Numbered from the stretch's first letter, positions 12,144-25,270 are shown. The stretch is 64,000 nucleotides of DNA from Circinella umbellata (GCA_025093555.1 JAIWNF010000072.1:124001-188000); one strand, 5' to 3'. The notes: generated by a model from the sequence alone, not told the origin. Made by a program: numbers and translations.

Positions 12144-14179
12144 GGCTTTAGATATGTTGTATGTTAAAAAAGAACAGACGCGAAAGTTTTCTAAAACGGT
12201 GCTGATCGGAGTTCTACTTTGTTGCTCATTCTGATTCAACTTTTTTTGCGCAAAGATACTTCTGGCTACTACCTAAAATTTACGTTATTAGCCTATTAAA
12301 AACTCATGGTAAAATAAGTAGTAACCATAGCAACATAGGATATCAACTTGAATAAAATAAAGCTTTCATATGTTATGACTAGACACAATAGAGTGTTTCT
12401 GAAAATTTATCCACATTTTTAGCAGATGATTTAAATATATCGCAAAAGTCAGAAATTGATAGTGTTCCATTGAGTTGAATTCAGATCGTTTTAAGATAAA
12501 TTACTAATAGACTGACCTTGGTCGCGCTTATGGAATAGCTTACAGTATCAAGATTATATTGCTCAGGATAAATGTGAACAATGTTAAAAAATAATTAATC
12601 GATATGATGTATATCTATGATACATATGGTCATCTCTGGCATCTTCAGTACGTAGCACGCACCCTAACTATTATATATGTCTTAGTTATAGCTGTTTCAC
12701 AAAATAATAATATTGTTATATATAAATACAGTCTTTTTATCATACTCATATATACAAAATAAACTTCATTCATAATAATGACAAAAATAAAAATATAATA
12801 GATTGTGGGCTACATATGGTTTATGGATATGATTGTTATTTTATCTATTGTTGCTTATCACATGCGTTATGGAAACGTTTTCCAAGACTTCACCCTATGC
12901 GAAATGACATTATGTATCACAGTTTTATTAGATTCTTCGTAGCAGAATCTTCATTACCAACTTCTTAAAGACAGGTTTTTACATAGCAATCAAGCTTAGC
13001 TTTTCTAGCTCGAAAAGATGTATCTGCTCTGATGATTTTCCTGTGTATGTTTGTTACATAATAGCAATTGAATGGTTTATAATAGACCGAAATCGCTCCA
13101 TTTTAAGCAATTTAAATAAGATAGCATAATAATTTTTTCGCATAAAGCAATACTTGGCAAAAAGTTCATTTGCAGTGCTTTGAATCACTGTGTTGATTTC
13201 CTGCTGTCAAGTATATGCTGTGCTGAGTTTTACAGTATTGAATAATGACATCTGTAATTATAGTAAAAAATTATCCTCTTCCGCGGCTTGTTAAGCACTT
13301 TATTTTTCTGAAGCAAAAAAAAAAAAAAGGTGATAAATTATTAGCAACATATGTTGTTACCTATCATAATACGGAAACAAAATTACATCTTTTTTCAGCG
13401 ACTTCCTGTCTTTTATTTGAATCTCACATACACGTGGTTGTTGATGACAGCGACTATGATGATAATATTAACAGCCAACAGGAATAAGGATAACGTGACC
13501 AATCGAAAAAAAAACACCGAAAAAATAGCAGTGTGTGAGTGTGAGAGAAATAAGGTTTAATTTGTCTAACCATGTCGTAACGGAATGTCAAGATGACCGC
13601 GTTGTAAGTACTAACTTTGTATGTCCTTTAACTTTCAATGGGGGGCTTTCTTTCTTATGTAATAAGCATCTTCTTCAATTCGTGAGAGAAGGAATTATAT
13701 ACATTCATCCGTCTTATATTTAAGGTTTGTTTCTCTTATACAGTACAAGCAGATCATTATAAATATTCGAGTTTAATACGTAAATTTTCATACTATGCAT
13801 TAAGCAGTTGTAAACTTTGTCTTTCATTAAGCTGTCATTAGTAGGAAATTCAAATGAGAGTTACTGTTCTGAGGTATATCTAGATTACCTGTATATAAAA
13901 GAGAAGGTCCGCTAGTATATAGTTGTACGAGATAGGCGAACGTGTACGTACCCTAGTAACACAAGGTAAAATGACTTGAATAAATCGTTATAAAATAATA
14001 CGGTAAGAAACGAATCATCCTACACATAATCTAATATAAAATCGTCGGGGCCCATGTTATTGGTTTTGGGCTGGGTATTCTATATTATATATAAAAAGAA
14101 TGGTTTTGAAGAAAAAACCTTTCTTCTTTTTTTATATTCTTATCATATCTTTCTTTTTTGAAACAACAAGAAAACAAAA
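12144..14179. other. Intergenic region between divergent TMA20 and SDR genes
   Basis: About 2 kb. ORFs of 60-80 codons near 13.2-13.7 kb show no family signal or splice-consistent extension. The stretch holds both divergent promoters. TATATATAAAAAG at about 14083-14096 lies some 85-95 bp before the SDR start codon and may be its TATA region. Confidence 0.5.
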
Positions 14180-15814
14180 ATGGCAATCGAAAAATCTTTG
14201 GAAGGTAAAGTTGCAGTAATCACTGGTGGTGGTCGCGGTCTTGGTAAGGCTGTTGCTGTTGCATTAGTTGAACGTGGTGCAAAGGTCGTTATCGGCAATA
14301 CTACAGAATCTCAAGGTCTTGCTACTATTGAAGAGCTCAACAACGCGTAAGTGAACATATATAAAAGTAGGGCTAATAGAATAATGACTTAATAGTAAAT
14401 TGTACTGTATACAATAGTGCTGGATCCAAGGTTGCTGCTTTCAAGCGTACCGATATCACTACATATAAGGATAACATTGAGTTGTTCCAATTTGCTGAAA
14501 AGGAATTTGGTGGTGTTGATGTATGTATACCAGATAAAAAAAGTAATAGGACAAAATGTAGATATATCAAGTAAGACAATTATTAATATAAGTATATATA
14601 TATGCGTGTGTGTATTTAGATTGCTTATTTGAATGCTGGTGTTGCCGGAAGTGCAACTGATATTATCTTCACACCTCCCGATGGTAATTTCTTTTTCTTT
14701 ATACGCATCTTGGCCATGCATTCGCAAAAAGGATTTAACATTTACTCCTGAATTGATTTTTTAGATGACAATGACTCTCGTGCTGTTGAAGTGAACACTA
14801 TTGGTACTATGAAAGGTATTTGAAATAAATATTAAAATGTGGGCTGTCTAAAACGTGGGGTTAAAAGTGGAGACGTGTTTTCCTAAGACTGCTGAGTTTC
14901 TATTTAAACTGACATGGGCTTATAATCAGGTACCAAGATTGCTATGCTCCACTTGGCTAAACGTGGTGGAGGTGTTATCATCGCATGTTCATCTACCCTT
15001 GGATCAAATGCTGTTCCTTCCATGTCTGCTTATGTTACATCTAAGCATGGTTTGAACGGTTGGGTGCGATCCTTCTCTCTTCTCCCTCAAATTTGTAATG
15101 TTCGTGTGAATGCAGGTAATAATAATAGTAATGATAATTAAAGCATATAAATAACTATGGTTATGAATAGAAGAAAATAGAGTACTAAATAATATTTTTC
15201 TTATTTATGATAGTCTGTCCTCATTTTATTCGTATGTTTAAACTCTTAATGCTATATTACAAAAAAAAATAGTTTAGTATTATATAAACTAAAGATATAT
15301 TTCTAACATTTCTTCTCCCTGGTAATTGTAGCAACGGATATGCTTGTTCCTACCCAAGATATCATTGATCGTGGAGGCCCACTTCTCGATTTAGTAGATA
15401 AGATTCCAAAGACTACATCTGAAAATGTCGTCAAAGCAGTCCTTACGCTCATTGAAGACGAAACTCGTAATGGTAAGTAGACAGTAACAGCAGAAGAAAA
15501 ATAATAATGAATATGTATTAACTATTATTTTATAGCTCAAACCTTATTGGTATTGCCTGGCGATGTGATTCGGGAACAAGAACCCACTGCTCCTCTCCGT
15601 AAGTTTAAAAAATTACGTGCAGTATATCCTATTACTGATAGCAACAACAATGTACTTATTTTTTAACATCATTTTTATATTTACAGCTGAAACCATGACA
15701 CCTGAATTTATTGAATGCATGGGTCAATACGCAGGAGACTATATTCAATTCCATAAAAAGGAGTTGGAAGACTACCTTCCAATCTATGAAGAAAAGTATG
15801 GCAACAAGAATTAA
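14180..15814 (+). CDS. Short-chain dehydrogenase/reductase
   Basis: Nine exons: 14180-14346, 14418-14520, 14620-14683, 14765-14815, 14930-15115, 15214-15231, 15332-15472, 15536-15598 and 15687-15814, giving 306 residues. The Rossmann motif TGGGRGLG is at residues 15-22 and NAG at 95-97. The catalytic Ser is in CSS (149/150), and Tyr163 and Lys167 form YVTSK, so the classical SDR active site is complete. Exon 6 is an 18-nt micro-exon needed to read NAVCPHFIPTDML, the usual post-catalytic loop. The layout resembles 15-hydroxyprostaglandin dehydrogenase-like SDRs, but substrate cannot be assigned. It should be a soluble NAD(P)-dependent oxidoreductase acting on a hydroxyl or keto group. Confidence 0.93.
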
Positions 15815-17474
15815 AAAACACCATACTGTAATATTACCTTTTCTTCCCAATACAGTATATTTTATAAATATACTATATTAGTAATTAAGCATCTAGTTTG
15901 TAATAACAATAATAATTTAAGTAGTAGTATTAGTTTTATACCAATCGAAGGGTGTTTATCCTTCTTTATTAAATAATAAAATTCAACGCATTTAGTATTA
16001 TATAATGCATTATTTATTTGAAACCTACTTTGTTATTGTTCTACTCTTATTTCTCGTGTTGATGTCCCTGTTCATAAACTCATCGTCCGAATTCTCCCTC
16101 CTGTCCCTATGCCAAAAATAAAAACATAAACTCCAAACAAATTGTATAATGTAACTCAAATAGAAAACCCTCACCAGTTTTCCTTTCTCCAACAAAAGAG
16201 GGAGTATATTATATTGAGCTAATAACGGGTAGTGAAGCATATACACTTCTATTACAATAACATACATACATAATCAACTGTAGTTATTTCTTGCTGTAGC
16301 TGGAGCGTATTATTATGTAAGTCAAAAACCGTATCCCGTTGAAAATAATATAAACAATATGGATCAAGGACCATGACTGTTGATTGGGCATATTTGTAAA
16401 TTTGTGGATCCACTTATGAGTATATATAGAAATGAATGACATTACTCATGGAAATTAAATACTGCATAGTAATAACTTCTCCCTTATACAAACATTGTTT
16501 AATTGTATCGATTTTCTTGGACCATATTAATTTAAGTATTGGTGTAGCATTTTGTATTAGTGTATTCCAAGTTGTGAATCAATTTAATAAAAAATCAGGT
16601 GATATTAAAAAAGATGGTGGCGGCAAATGAAATCCACGCTAACACTGCCAACAAATGACATACATAGTAATACAAGTCAACAACTGATTCAAGTATTATT
16701 ATTATTCCAATAGTCTGTGCTCACACAAGCAAATAGATTTTATAATGAACAATGTGCTTACGAATCTTGTGAAACGTTTACGCAAAAACGTGTGATTGTT
16801 TGTTATTACGACCCTATTTCCCGGTCAGCTGGATACATGGTGGCGTGTTATCCAAGAATCGAGGAGTAGAAATCAAGATCGGAATACCTCATACTTTCAA
16901 GATCCCAAAATACGGAAGAAGAGGAGGATAATAACCATACGTAGAAGATGACTCACTTATACGAACATACAACCCGACTCTTCTTGTTTCATCTGTTCCT
17001 CATATGATGCTACAATTCGTGAAGAAGTTGTCTTGTTTTACACGGTGTCAAATTATTATTACAATAGAAATGAGATATTATATCAGTAGACGGTGTATTG
17101 TCTTATTTTTGTGGTATTTTATTTAACAATAAGACAAAGTTTTATTAAATATAAAGTAATAAGGTTCTTCTTCTCCCCTTCAAACCCAAAGAATGAAGTG
17201 ATTTCACAAATCGGTAAAACTAAAGGATAATGTCGGAAAGTTAAAAAAAGATACAATCAATCATTCGATTTTTCCATTTGTTTGTTATCCGAGAATGGCA
17301 AAAAGATTGTCGCTAAATGAAAAAGCTAAAAGATAAAACAGGGTTGAGAAAAACATATAAATTACAATAAATTCAACGCGTAATTGCAAACAAACAGTTA
17401 ACTTTTTACCTTTTCCTGACTCTCTTTCTTCTCAACTCTCAACCTCTTCTCACTCTATTTTTTATACTTACACT
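15815..17474. other. Intergenic region
   Basis: About 1.7 kb, AT-rich, with the SDR 3' flank at the left and the protoglobin promoter at the right. A slightly richer stretch at 16760-17040 has no consistent reading frame. The last 80 bases before the ATG at 17475 are pyrimidine-rich (CTCTCTTTCTTCTC type), common ahead of fungal start codons. Confidence 0.5.
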
Positions 17475-18278
17475 ATGCAACACATTGATCGTGACCAACT
17501 TTATACCGAAAGTGAATACCGTTTCAACTATGTCGCTGGCTTTATGGACTTTGGTAAAAATACTTTTTTTTTTATCTTTCGCGAGTAGCCGCGCCGAAAA
17601 AGTTTTTCTTTTGTATTTTTCTTCTTGCTAATACATCCTTTTTTTTTTGAATAACATATAGGTGCCGACGATATCAAAGCCATTGAAACTGTAGCAGATA
17701 AGATCAGACCTTTGGTACCCGTTGTTGTTGATGCTGTCTACAACAAATTATTCACCTACGATATCACCAAAAAGCACTTTTTACCCAAAAATGAAGGTTT
17801 TGAAGGAAAAACCGCCACTTCCTTGGAAGATTTGACGCTCGACCATCCACAAATCAAATTCCGCAAAGATTTCTTATCCAAATATTTAAACAAGCTTTTA
17901 TCTGGTCCATATGATGACCGTATGCTTCGTTATTTGGATTGGGTTGCCAAGATTCATACGGATACACCAGAAAAGAAGAGCAAAATTAATGTCGATTATA
18001 TCCATATCAATGCTCTTATGGGATACGTCGAGACGACCTTGATTGGTGGTATCTTGTCCTTGAAATTGCCCGAGGACCAACTGGCTGCTGCATTATCAGC
18101 ATTCAACAAGCTTTTGTGGATTCAAAATGATTATTTTGCCAAATACTATTGTAATCCAGAAGCTACCGTTCAAAAGCGAGAAAGTCCTTGTCAACAATTA
18201 TTGAGTTTGCCTACGGCTGTAGGTGCTTTAGTTGGTGCTTTTGCTGCGTGGATTGCTTTTAAAAACAAGAAATTGTAA
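17475..18278 (+). CDS. Protoglobin-domain protein with C-terminal membrane anchor
   Basis: Two exons, 17475-17553 and 17662-18278 (GT-AG intron of 108 bp, phase 1), giving 231 residues. The body matches the fungal protoglobin (globin-sensor fold) family. Landmarks are ADDIKAIETVADKIRPLVP, HFLPKNEGFEG, LTLDHPQIKFRKDFLSKYL, GPYDDRMLRYLDWVAKIHT, then INVDYIHINALMG. The His in that last motif (about residue 141) is the likely proximal haem ligand. FNKLLWIQNDYFAKYY follows. Residues about 205-225 form one hydrophobic helix (PTAVGALVGAFAAWIAF) followed by KNKKL, which looks like a tail anchor facing the cytosol. Such proteins bind haem and diatomic gases; the physiological role in fungi is not established. 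Confidence 0.92.
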
Positions 18279-18998
18279 ATAAATTAACGAATAAATAAAC
18301 ATAATACATTATTACTATTACTATTACTATTACTATTACTATTACTATTACTATTACTATTACTATTACTATTACTATTACTATTATTGAAATCAACCGA
18401 GAGCGATTGTTTTTATTGGTATCGTGTATAGCTCGTTTTATATTATATAACGCCTTTTCCCCTTGTAATTATGACCCAGTTTACTTTGCTATATTTTATG
18501 ATGAATTTCGCACACGTACCATGAATTTTGCCATGTCAGCGAGTACCTTATATTCGCGGTATGCTTATGTCTAATGAATCAATGGAAAAAGAGTGCTTTA
18601 ACTCCTAGATCCAAATTGACAGCATTTCAGGAGACTGTAATTTTTGTAAAGTTATTACTGTGTACAACACCTTATAATATCAAGAGTCATTATAGAATAT
18701 GTGATGTTGCGAAGTCTACGTAGGAAATGCTATGATTTTTCTCTTGTAAACAACACGTTTATAAACAATATACCCTGGTACGTATATTACGATAGTAATC
18801 TTTTTAATAAATTTGTAAGCATATTTTGGTTTGTAAAATTGTCAATATGCTTTACTTTTTATTGACATAATTATTTCAATTGAGGCATTCAAAGCATAGT
18901 AGCCATAACGGCATTTTTTTAAGATAAAGAACTTCAATCATTTTCCATCTATACCGTTATATCAAATTATCAAGATTATTAATTTCCCACCTTCTTTA
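18279..18998. other. Spacer after the protoglobin gene
   Basis: It contains the hexanucleotide microsatellite just after the stop codon, listed separately, and otherwise plain AT-rich DNA with no coding signal. Confidence 0.5.
18311..18386 (+). repeat. (ATTACT)n microsatellite
   Basis: Twelve to thirteen near-perfect copies of ATTACT run without interruption over about 76 bp. They begin 33 bp after the protoglobin stop codon, so the array probably lies in the 3' UTR. Confidence 0.95.
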
Positions 18999-20240
18999 TT
19001 ATCCTCCAAAACCACACGACAATAAGAATATCATTTTATTTTTATTTATTTTATAAATATTACTCGTCAGTACGTAATATTTTTTTTCTTTCATTATCAA
19101 ATCAAGCTTCTTTTTGTTGTGTTCCACAATTCCTTTCAGCATTAGCACCCCTCTAAGATAGTCAACTATCTGATAAATCGACTTATTATCAGAAAGCAAA
19201 GTGGATATACTTCAATTCCGTCGTACATAATGCAAGTACACCGTACCATGATTTTTTTTTGTCCCCATGAAAGTGGCTAATTTTTTGGATATCGCGTAGT
19301 GTTGCTTTATATCCATTCCAGTTGATACTAAGACTTTTCCATTAGAAAAAATTGTACATATTTGGTTTCAGTATATGCGCCAAAAAGGATACATCATCAT
19401 TTACAGTGTTATATGTCTTATTATTAATAGCAGCTATCTCTGTATCAGAATCGTCAATCATAACACGGAATGGTATATACTCATGCTCATCCTTTAATCA
19501 TAGAAGCCAATACAAGATAGGATATTGAGCTTGAAAGTTAGTGATCATCCACCCCAAAGGCTTGCCTTTCTAGTAGTCATAGATCTTGCTACAAGTGTGT
19601 AAAGAAAACAGTCATAGCTGGTATCGTCCACACAAGTCTTATGTGTTGTATCAAACAGACAAGAACCCCATTCTCTTTCATTGACTATATAGTAAAGTAT
19701 GTATTTTTGTTCAGGTACACATATGATGATTTTTTTCCCATTTAAATTTATTGTTTTATCTTCAATTGACACTGTGACATAAATGCAAAAAAGAACATCT
19801 CCTCTTCAAATTTATCAAGATTTTTCGAGGTGTAATATTCTCTTTCTTGTAATATTTTAGCCCCACATCTGTCACGACTGATTACCATTGAGAATCGAAT
19901 TGAGATTGCCGTCTAAGATGGATCTTAATCGCATAATAGACGTGTTGGTAATCAGTTCTCACTGATTGTGGTAATTGATCATAGTCTTCGCTATCTAAAA
20001 CACTTTCAAGAACACCTTTATCAAGGCGAGGTATATGTTTGATATTTCTCCAGGTAAGACTTTTCTCCACTCGAGCTTGTTGGATGAATTTCGTCACCAA
20101 TTAAGGAAGCATACCGATTGCTGTATCTATGTTACTGCCAGGGTTCATTACCACTATGCTTACGCCGGTATTGTACCGTGATCATACCCTTGTTTTCCCT
20201 ATTTTGATCAACATATGCCTTGCTAATTTTCAACAAAACA
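18999..20240 (-). pseudogene. Decayed MULE-family transposase gene
   Basis: Read on the minus strand, several frames together give a MULE-type transposase. An N-terminal part (about 20165-19882) reads NIDTAIGMLP, then LVTKFIQQARVEKSLTWRNI and IPRLDKGVLE. The catalytic-domain part (about 19772-19320) contains FDTTHKTC, FLYTLVARS, GWMITNFQAQYPILYWLL and FRVMIDDSDTEIAAI. These are the DSTHKT, MITN and D-x-AE blocks typical of MULE/KRBA-like transposases encoded by Mutator-like elements. In-frame stops (TAA near 20100, TGA at about 19508) and at least two frameshifts break it. The 3' part (19199-18999) is a further remnant. No terminal repeats were identified by eye. It is not functional as it stands. 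Confidence 0.75.
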
Positions 20241-22198
20241 AATTTCTTACTTTGCTAAAATCAGCTCAAATATAATTATATGCAAAATAAAGGAAAACTT
20301 ATAAATTAACGTATCACACACAAAATTTTTTATAAAATTTTATATTAAAAACTTTAAAAATAAAGATTGGCTTCCTCGTGTGATGTTTTTGACCAAGTGA
20401 CGAAGGTATGCTATCCATTTTGAACATACGTGGTACGCGTTGCTCTCAACGTTACGGTCACCGATTTTTTTTACGTATTAGAAAATTGTACTGTTGTCAA
20501 GTTTTTTCCTTGTCCCACCTCATGTTCTAATCTCAAAATACCAGTCAAAATAATTACTTGCGGACCGAATAACTAGCCAATAAAAATTGGGCTTTACGGG
20601 CGCTACAATTCAAAACTTTGCTAACGATGATCTGCTTATAAAATGTTGTCATACTAATATAATAATGGGTACGCATTATATTAATCACACAAATATATAT
20701 AGGGTAGACGGTTTTTTCAATTCTGTATTGATTTAGATATACTTTGTATAATTCTTATATTATTATTATGCTTAGGTGTGCAACATGGTCATTGGAATTA
20801 AACCAGTCGGAAGACTTGAATAACAGCTGAATTATTTGCATTGGCAACGTGGCGGTTTGATATCACCATGGGCGGGAACTACAATGCTCCAAGTCGCTAA
20901 AACTCTTTGAAATTTTTTGAAAATTATGAATCTTTCTTTTATTTTTGTGTACCAACCATTGAATATAGACAATATTATTGCTTTTGAGGAATGTACAAAA
21001 AACAATTAACAGATGACACCTGCATATATATACCATAGAGCTACAGACAGTACTAAAATACAGATAAAAAAAATATGGAAATAATTAACTAAGTGAGGTT
21101 TAGGGTGTAGACTAGCTGATGACCACAGGATGGATAAGGAATGCTTGGGCTATAATATTTCAAAGCTGCTAGCAAAAGCCTGGCTTTTTAATTCTGAGCC
21201 TGATAATGAGCATGTACCGTATTAAAGGAGGGCAGAGAACAGAAACAAATTAAATGTTGTCATATGAAATTGATCTTGACTATTGATGTTACGTTGATGA
21301 AGCACCAAGTATTAATTTGCCTCTAGATAAAGAATCTAAAAAGATATTTATGCTTTTGTTTTAGCTGAAGTGGCCATAAATAGTGTAATTATCAATATAC
21401 TCATGTATATGCTTCATTTCATTTGGCCACAACCACGATCAAATTCTAGCACACGATAAATTATGAGCTGTTTTTGACTGGTATTTTGCAAAGACGGTCA
21501 GTAGACTCTTTCCGTTTTAAATTCCATTATTATATAGAATAGATAATCTGTTAGCCATGTACTAGCCCCATGATTATTAATAGTAAGTTTCTTTTTTCAA
21601 AAAATAAAATAAACGCAGTATGTAGCTAACATTGTCAAAAAAAAGAGTTAGTATAAGCTTATAGTTTTGAGTTTTCTCACAGAAACTTAGGTTAGCTAAA
21701 AACCAAAAGCATGCTATGTTATCTTTACTATAATTATGTGGAATCTTATCAGAGTGTAAAATAAAGTAAAAAAGATACTATATTGATACGACTAGTGGAA
21801 CTAGCAACTACCCTTTTTTCTCACTACGTATTGAGATTTTGTTGGGCGAGAGGTAAGCTAATATATGCTAGATTCTCTCATTTTCATATATATTTCACAG
21901 GTGATCTGTACATAATCAGGGAAAGAGTTATATATAAAGCAAAACAAAAATGGTAAGAGGCATATACAACATTACGCTATATTAGCATCGTCATTCTTAC
22001 TTCACGCATACATATAAAAAATTAAATATAATTGATTATTTACTTTTAATTGATAATGAAAACAACTTGTACAAAGGCATGCATATGTATGTGGATCGGA
22101 GGGGGAGGCGGAGAAGAAGGGAAGGGGCATGAGAGAAAAAAAATATCATGTATGTATATTTACGTACGTAAAATAATAATAATTAAAAAATAAATAAT
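20241..22198. other. Intergenic region
   Basis: Nearly 2 kb of AT-rich sequence without a supported ORF. It may include outer parts of the decayed MULE element, but no matching inverted ends were seen. The right end is the 3' flank of the ThrE-like gene. Confidence 0.5.
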
Positions 22199-24056
22199 TT
22201 AAAATGTGATATCACCAACCCAATCTCTTGTATGATAAGATGACTTTTTTCGTTTGCAATCCAAAACTTTTCTTATCGGATATAATAACATAGCTGCTAA
22301 TACCAATCCAACAGATACAGAGACTGCAATTACCATGATATGGGAAGAAAATATAAGCCCTTGTTGTCCAGCATTTAAAAAGATAGACATTTCTGTCATT
22401 GGATCTGATGTTTGTAATGCTTGACCAAAGCAGTCTAGCGAGGATGAAACTCCTACAGATCCGGGCACTAAAAATAAAAGACCCATCATCATATCCATAA
22501 ATCCAACCGTAGGTGTTAATCTTGAATATAAGTTGGCACCTAAAGCTACGGCTAAAGATGCCAATACAGTTGCTATATGTGGATATACAACAAAATGGCT
22601 CAAACATATTCGATGTAATGTATGTGATAATGCAGCCAGAGTTAACATGATGGGGTATTTCTGCCATCTTGCTCTTAATATAATTAATTGACCAGCGGCA
22701 AACAAGGGCACAAATAACATATCATATAATCTTGATAAGTTACGATCACAAATATCATCTGAGGGTACAAGAGCCAATGAAGGGAATAACAATTGATGGA
22801 TACTTGAGCCCATTGCTAAACCAAATCCAATCAATAGCGAATAAAAAAGGGTAGTGGTTAATTTTAAGGTTCCTGATGCAACAGCAGCACCAGTGCCAAT
22901 TTCCAATAATGCTGTTAATGTTGCATAACCTGGCAACAAAGTGACGACACCACCAATGGAAAGTGAATAAAAACAAGTAGTTATCGATAATCTAGACGCT
23001 ACAACTGCTGATATGAATCCAATCACCGCGCTCATGACAACATCGAATATACTTGCAAATCGAGTAACCTTGTTAGAGAGATGAACAATGCCACCCGCAA
23101 TGATCAGGCCCCACACGAATCCAAATGCCATATCAACAAATCCTCCTTGAAAGAAAAGTGGCATGCTTGCACTGGATGCTATCCCATATCCAATCCATGT
23201 CAACCACCATGAATATAATGGAGGAGTTTGTGCAATATCATCCAACGCGTTAATTGCTTCTCGAACATCAATCTCATCAGAAAGAATAGACTCGAATAAT
23301 CGATAAGTTTGAGAAAATCGATTCAAATCAAGTCCAGCACTGACAGTAACAAGTTGAGCAGTACATCCAAGAGATTCTTATCTTATGATAATTAGTATTA
23401 TATTTATTTCGGTTTTGTTGTTGTTATTTGATTGAATAAGCATACATATATTGTTATTTACCTGGATCTCCAAAAGAAACAATTAAATAACCTGGCACAT
23501 AGCCAATTTGAGCTTTTAAATCCAATTTTTGTGTCAATAAATGAACACAATGATCCAATCGATGAGAGGGTGCACCCGAAATGACAAGTGCTTTTGCAAA
23601 CTTGACAAGAAATACTTGTGAATGAGAGACACCATTATTATTATTATTATTATCATCGACTATCACAGTAGCGTCCCTGATAGTACTTGTTGTACTTTCA
23701 GAAGAAGATAATACTTCTGTCAATGATTCTTTTATCAATGGACAATAGAAGGAGTGTATACTCCGCTGACGATGCTTGTTATAGTAGCCATCATCTTCTT
23801 CATTATCATCGTTTTTTGGTATACTGATGCATTGATGACTATTATTTCTTATATTATTTGTATTAGAGCCATAAACCCATTCAAACATTGATTTAGAACG
23901 TGTATTCTTTTTCTTTTTCCGTTGTTTATTAGATTGCTGATTATTTCCATAATGTAAAAGATCTGGCAAAATCCTTGTTGTAGTAGTTGTATTTTTAGAT
24001 TTTGAAGTACTAACTTCCTTTGTTATTATTGGATGGTCATTATTATTGTTATCCAT
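22199..24056 (-). CDS. ThrE-like threonine/serine exporter family membrane protein (Prm10-like)
   Basis: Two exons on the minus strand, 24056-23462 and 23376-22199 (85-bp GT-AG intron, phase 1), giving 590 residues. Residues 1-135 are low-complexity (Asn, Ser, Lys-rich) and probably cytosolic. The ThrE signature begins with FLVKFAKALVISGAPSHRLD and GYVPGYLIVSFGDP, continues over the join with LGCTAQLVTVSAGLDLNR, and leads into about ten membrane helices. The second half repeats the first in layout: GGVVTLLPGYATLTALLEIG versus LLFLVPGSVGVSSSLDCFG. Fungal members (yeast Prm10/YJL108C group) are related to bacterial threonine exporters, but their substrate is not established. Likely an integral membrane transporter. 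Confidence 0.9.
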
Positions 24057-24484
24057 ATTTTGTCATTAGGTTACTATTAAACAAAGAGAGAAACGAAGGG
24101 AAAATGAAGGAGGGAGTGATGATAAATGACAATACAAAAAAAAAAGTAAGAATATATAATGTGTATTTATAATTGAAAAACACTAATGGGTTACTGTATA
24201 TATGATTTGTGTAAATAGGAAAGAAAAGAAAAAGACAGAAAAAAAGAAGATCAAAGAAAGAAAGTGTATGTATATTATCCGAGAAGTCGAGTATCTTTCT
24301 AAATTTTTTTCTGTCTATATTCTCGAGAGAGAGAAAAAGAAAATAGCTCTCAGTCTATTTATCAACATTCCTTAATAATAAAATTTTTTCCTCCTTTTTT
24401 TAATGCTTTTGTCGATCTGAAAAGATTGAAAAAGTTGAAAATAAGTAATAATACTTCCTCGGATTTTCTTAACTTATTTCTGGT
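24057..24484. other. Spacer between ThrE-like and YPI1 genes
   Basis: This 428-bp stretch is the promoter side of the ThrE-like gene and the 3' side of YPI1, both on the minus strand. It has purine-rich runs (GAAAGAAAAG type) and a GAGAGAGAGAAA tract near 24330. No other feature seen. Confidence 0.5.
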
Positions 24485-25089
24485 TTATTTTTTTTTACCT
24501 TTATTATATACAGGTTGACGTTCATATGCATTTGGACTAGCTTCTCGAGGATTACGTCTCTTCTTTTTATTTTTACTATGACGATGGTTACAATGATCAC
24601 CATGTTTACCACTATCGCTATCACTGCTGCTACTGCTACTATCACTATCACTATCACTTTCTGATTCAGATGAAGATTCGCCTACTTCACGAGGCTTATG
24701 ATAGATACAACAAACTATATATTCGGGGGTTTCCATTTAATGTGTAAGCAATTTATTTATTTATTTCCTGAAAAAAAATTACCCATTCTACCTTAACTTT
24801 TTTTTAAATAGTAAATGTACTTACTTTTTGACTTTTTCTTATTCATATGTTCATTATCAATAACACTTTCATCCCATTGAATAGCACGAGGTCTTCTTGC
24901 TGACATGTCACCTCTTAATCGTAATACACCTACTTCGTCTTCATTACTACTTTCATTGTCTCGATCGTCTTGATCTTGTATTTCATTTACAGTTAATGTT
25001 CTTGATCCATGACTTGGATTAGATGTGGATCCACCTCCCATACGTGTTTGTGTAGATGGATGAATAGTTCTTTGTTGTTCTCCTTCCAT
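24485..25089 (-). CDS. YPI1: Type 1 protein phosphatase regulator Ypi1 (inhibitor-3 family)
   Basis: Two exons on the minus strand, 25089-24825 and 24714-24485 (110-bp GT-AG intron, phase 1), giving 164 residues. The core [19 protein letters not shown] leads across the join into [20 protein letters not shown], the diagnostic Ypi1/PPP1R11 block with its Cys-rich and HKPR segments. The PP1-docking RVxF-type site reads AIQW. N-terminal Thr/Ser-rich and C-terminal Ser/Asp- and Lys-rich parts are disordered, as in the family. Ypi1 binds and regulates Glc7/PP1, mainly in the nucleus, in glycogen metabolism, ion homeostasis and mitosis. The ATG at 25089 was chosen because upstream in-frame residues are hydrophobic noise from AT-rich DNA. 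Confidence 0.95.
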
Positions 25090-25270
25090 TCTATTTATTA
25101 TATGAAACAATATAATATAAACCAAAAAAAAAAGAAAATCTAATGCCGCGGGGTAGGTTTTTTTTTTTGGGTAGCGAATCGGATGATCAAAAAAAAAAAA
25201 TGCAAGAAATGAAGTATTTATGGTAGAATAATTTAAAAAGATAATTTATTGAATATACATATAAGTAAGC

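Noticed and set aside
13245..13723. Three overlapping plus-strand ORFs of 60-80 codons
   Set aside because: No splice-consistent extension, no motif, biased by AT-rich DNA.
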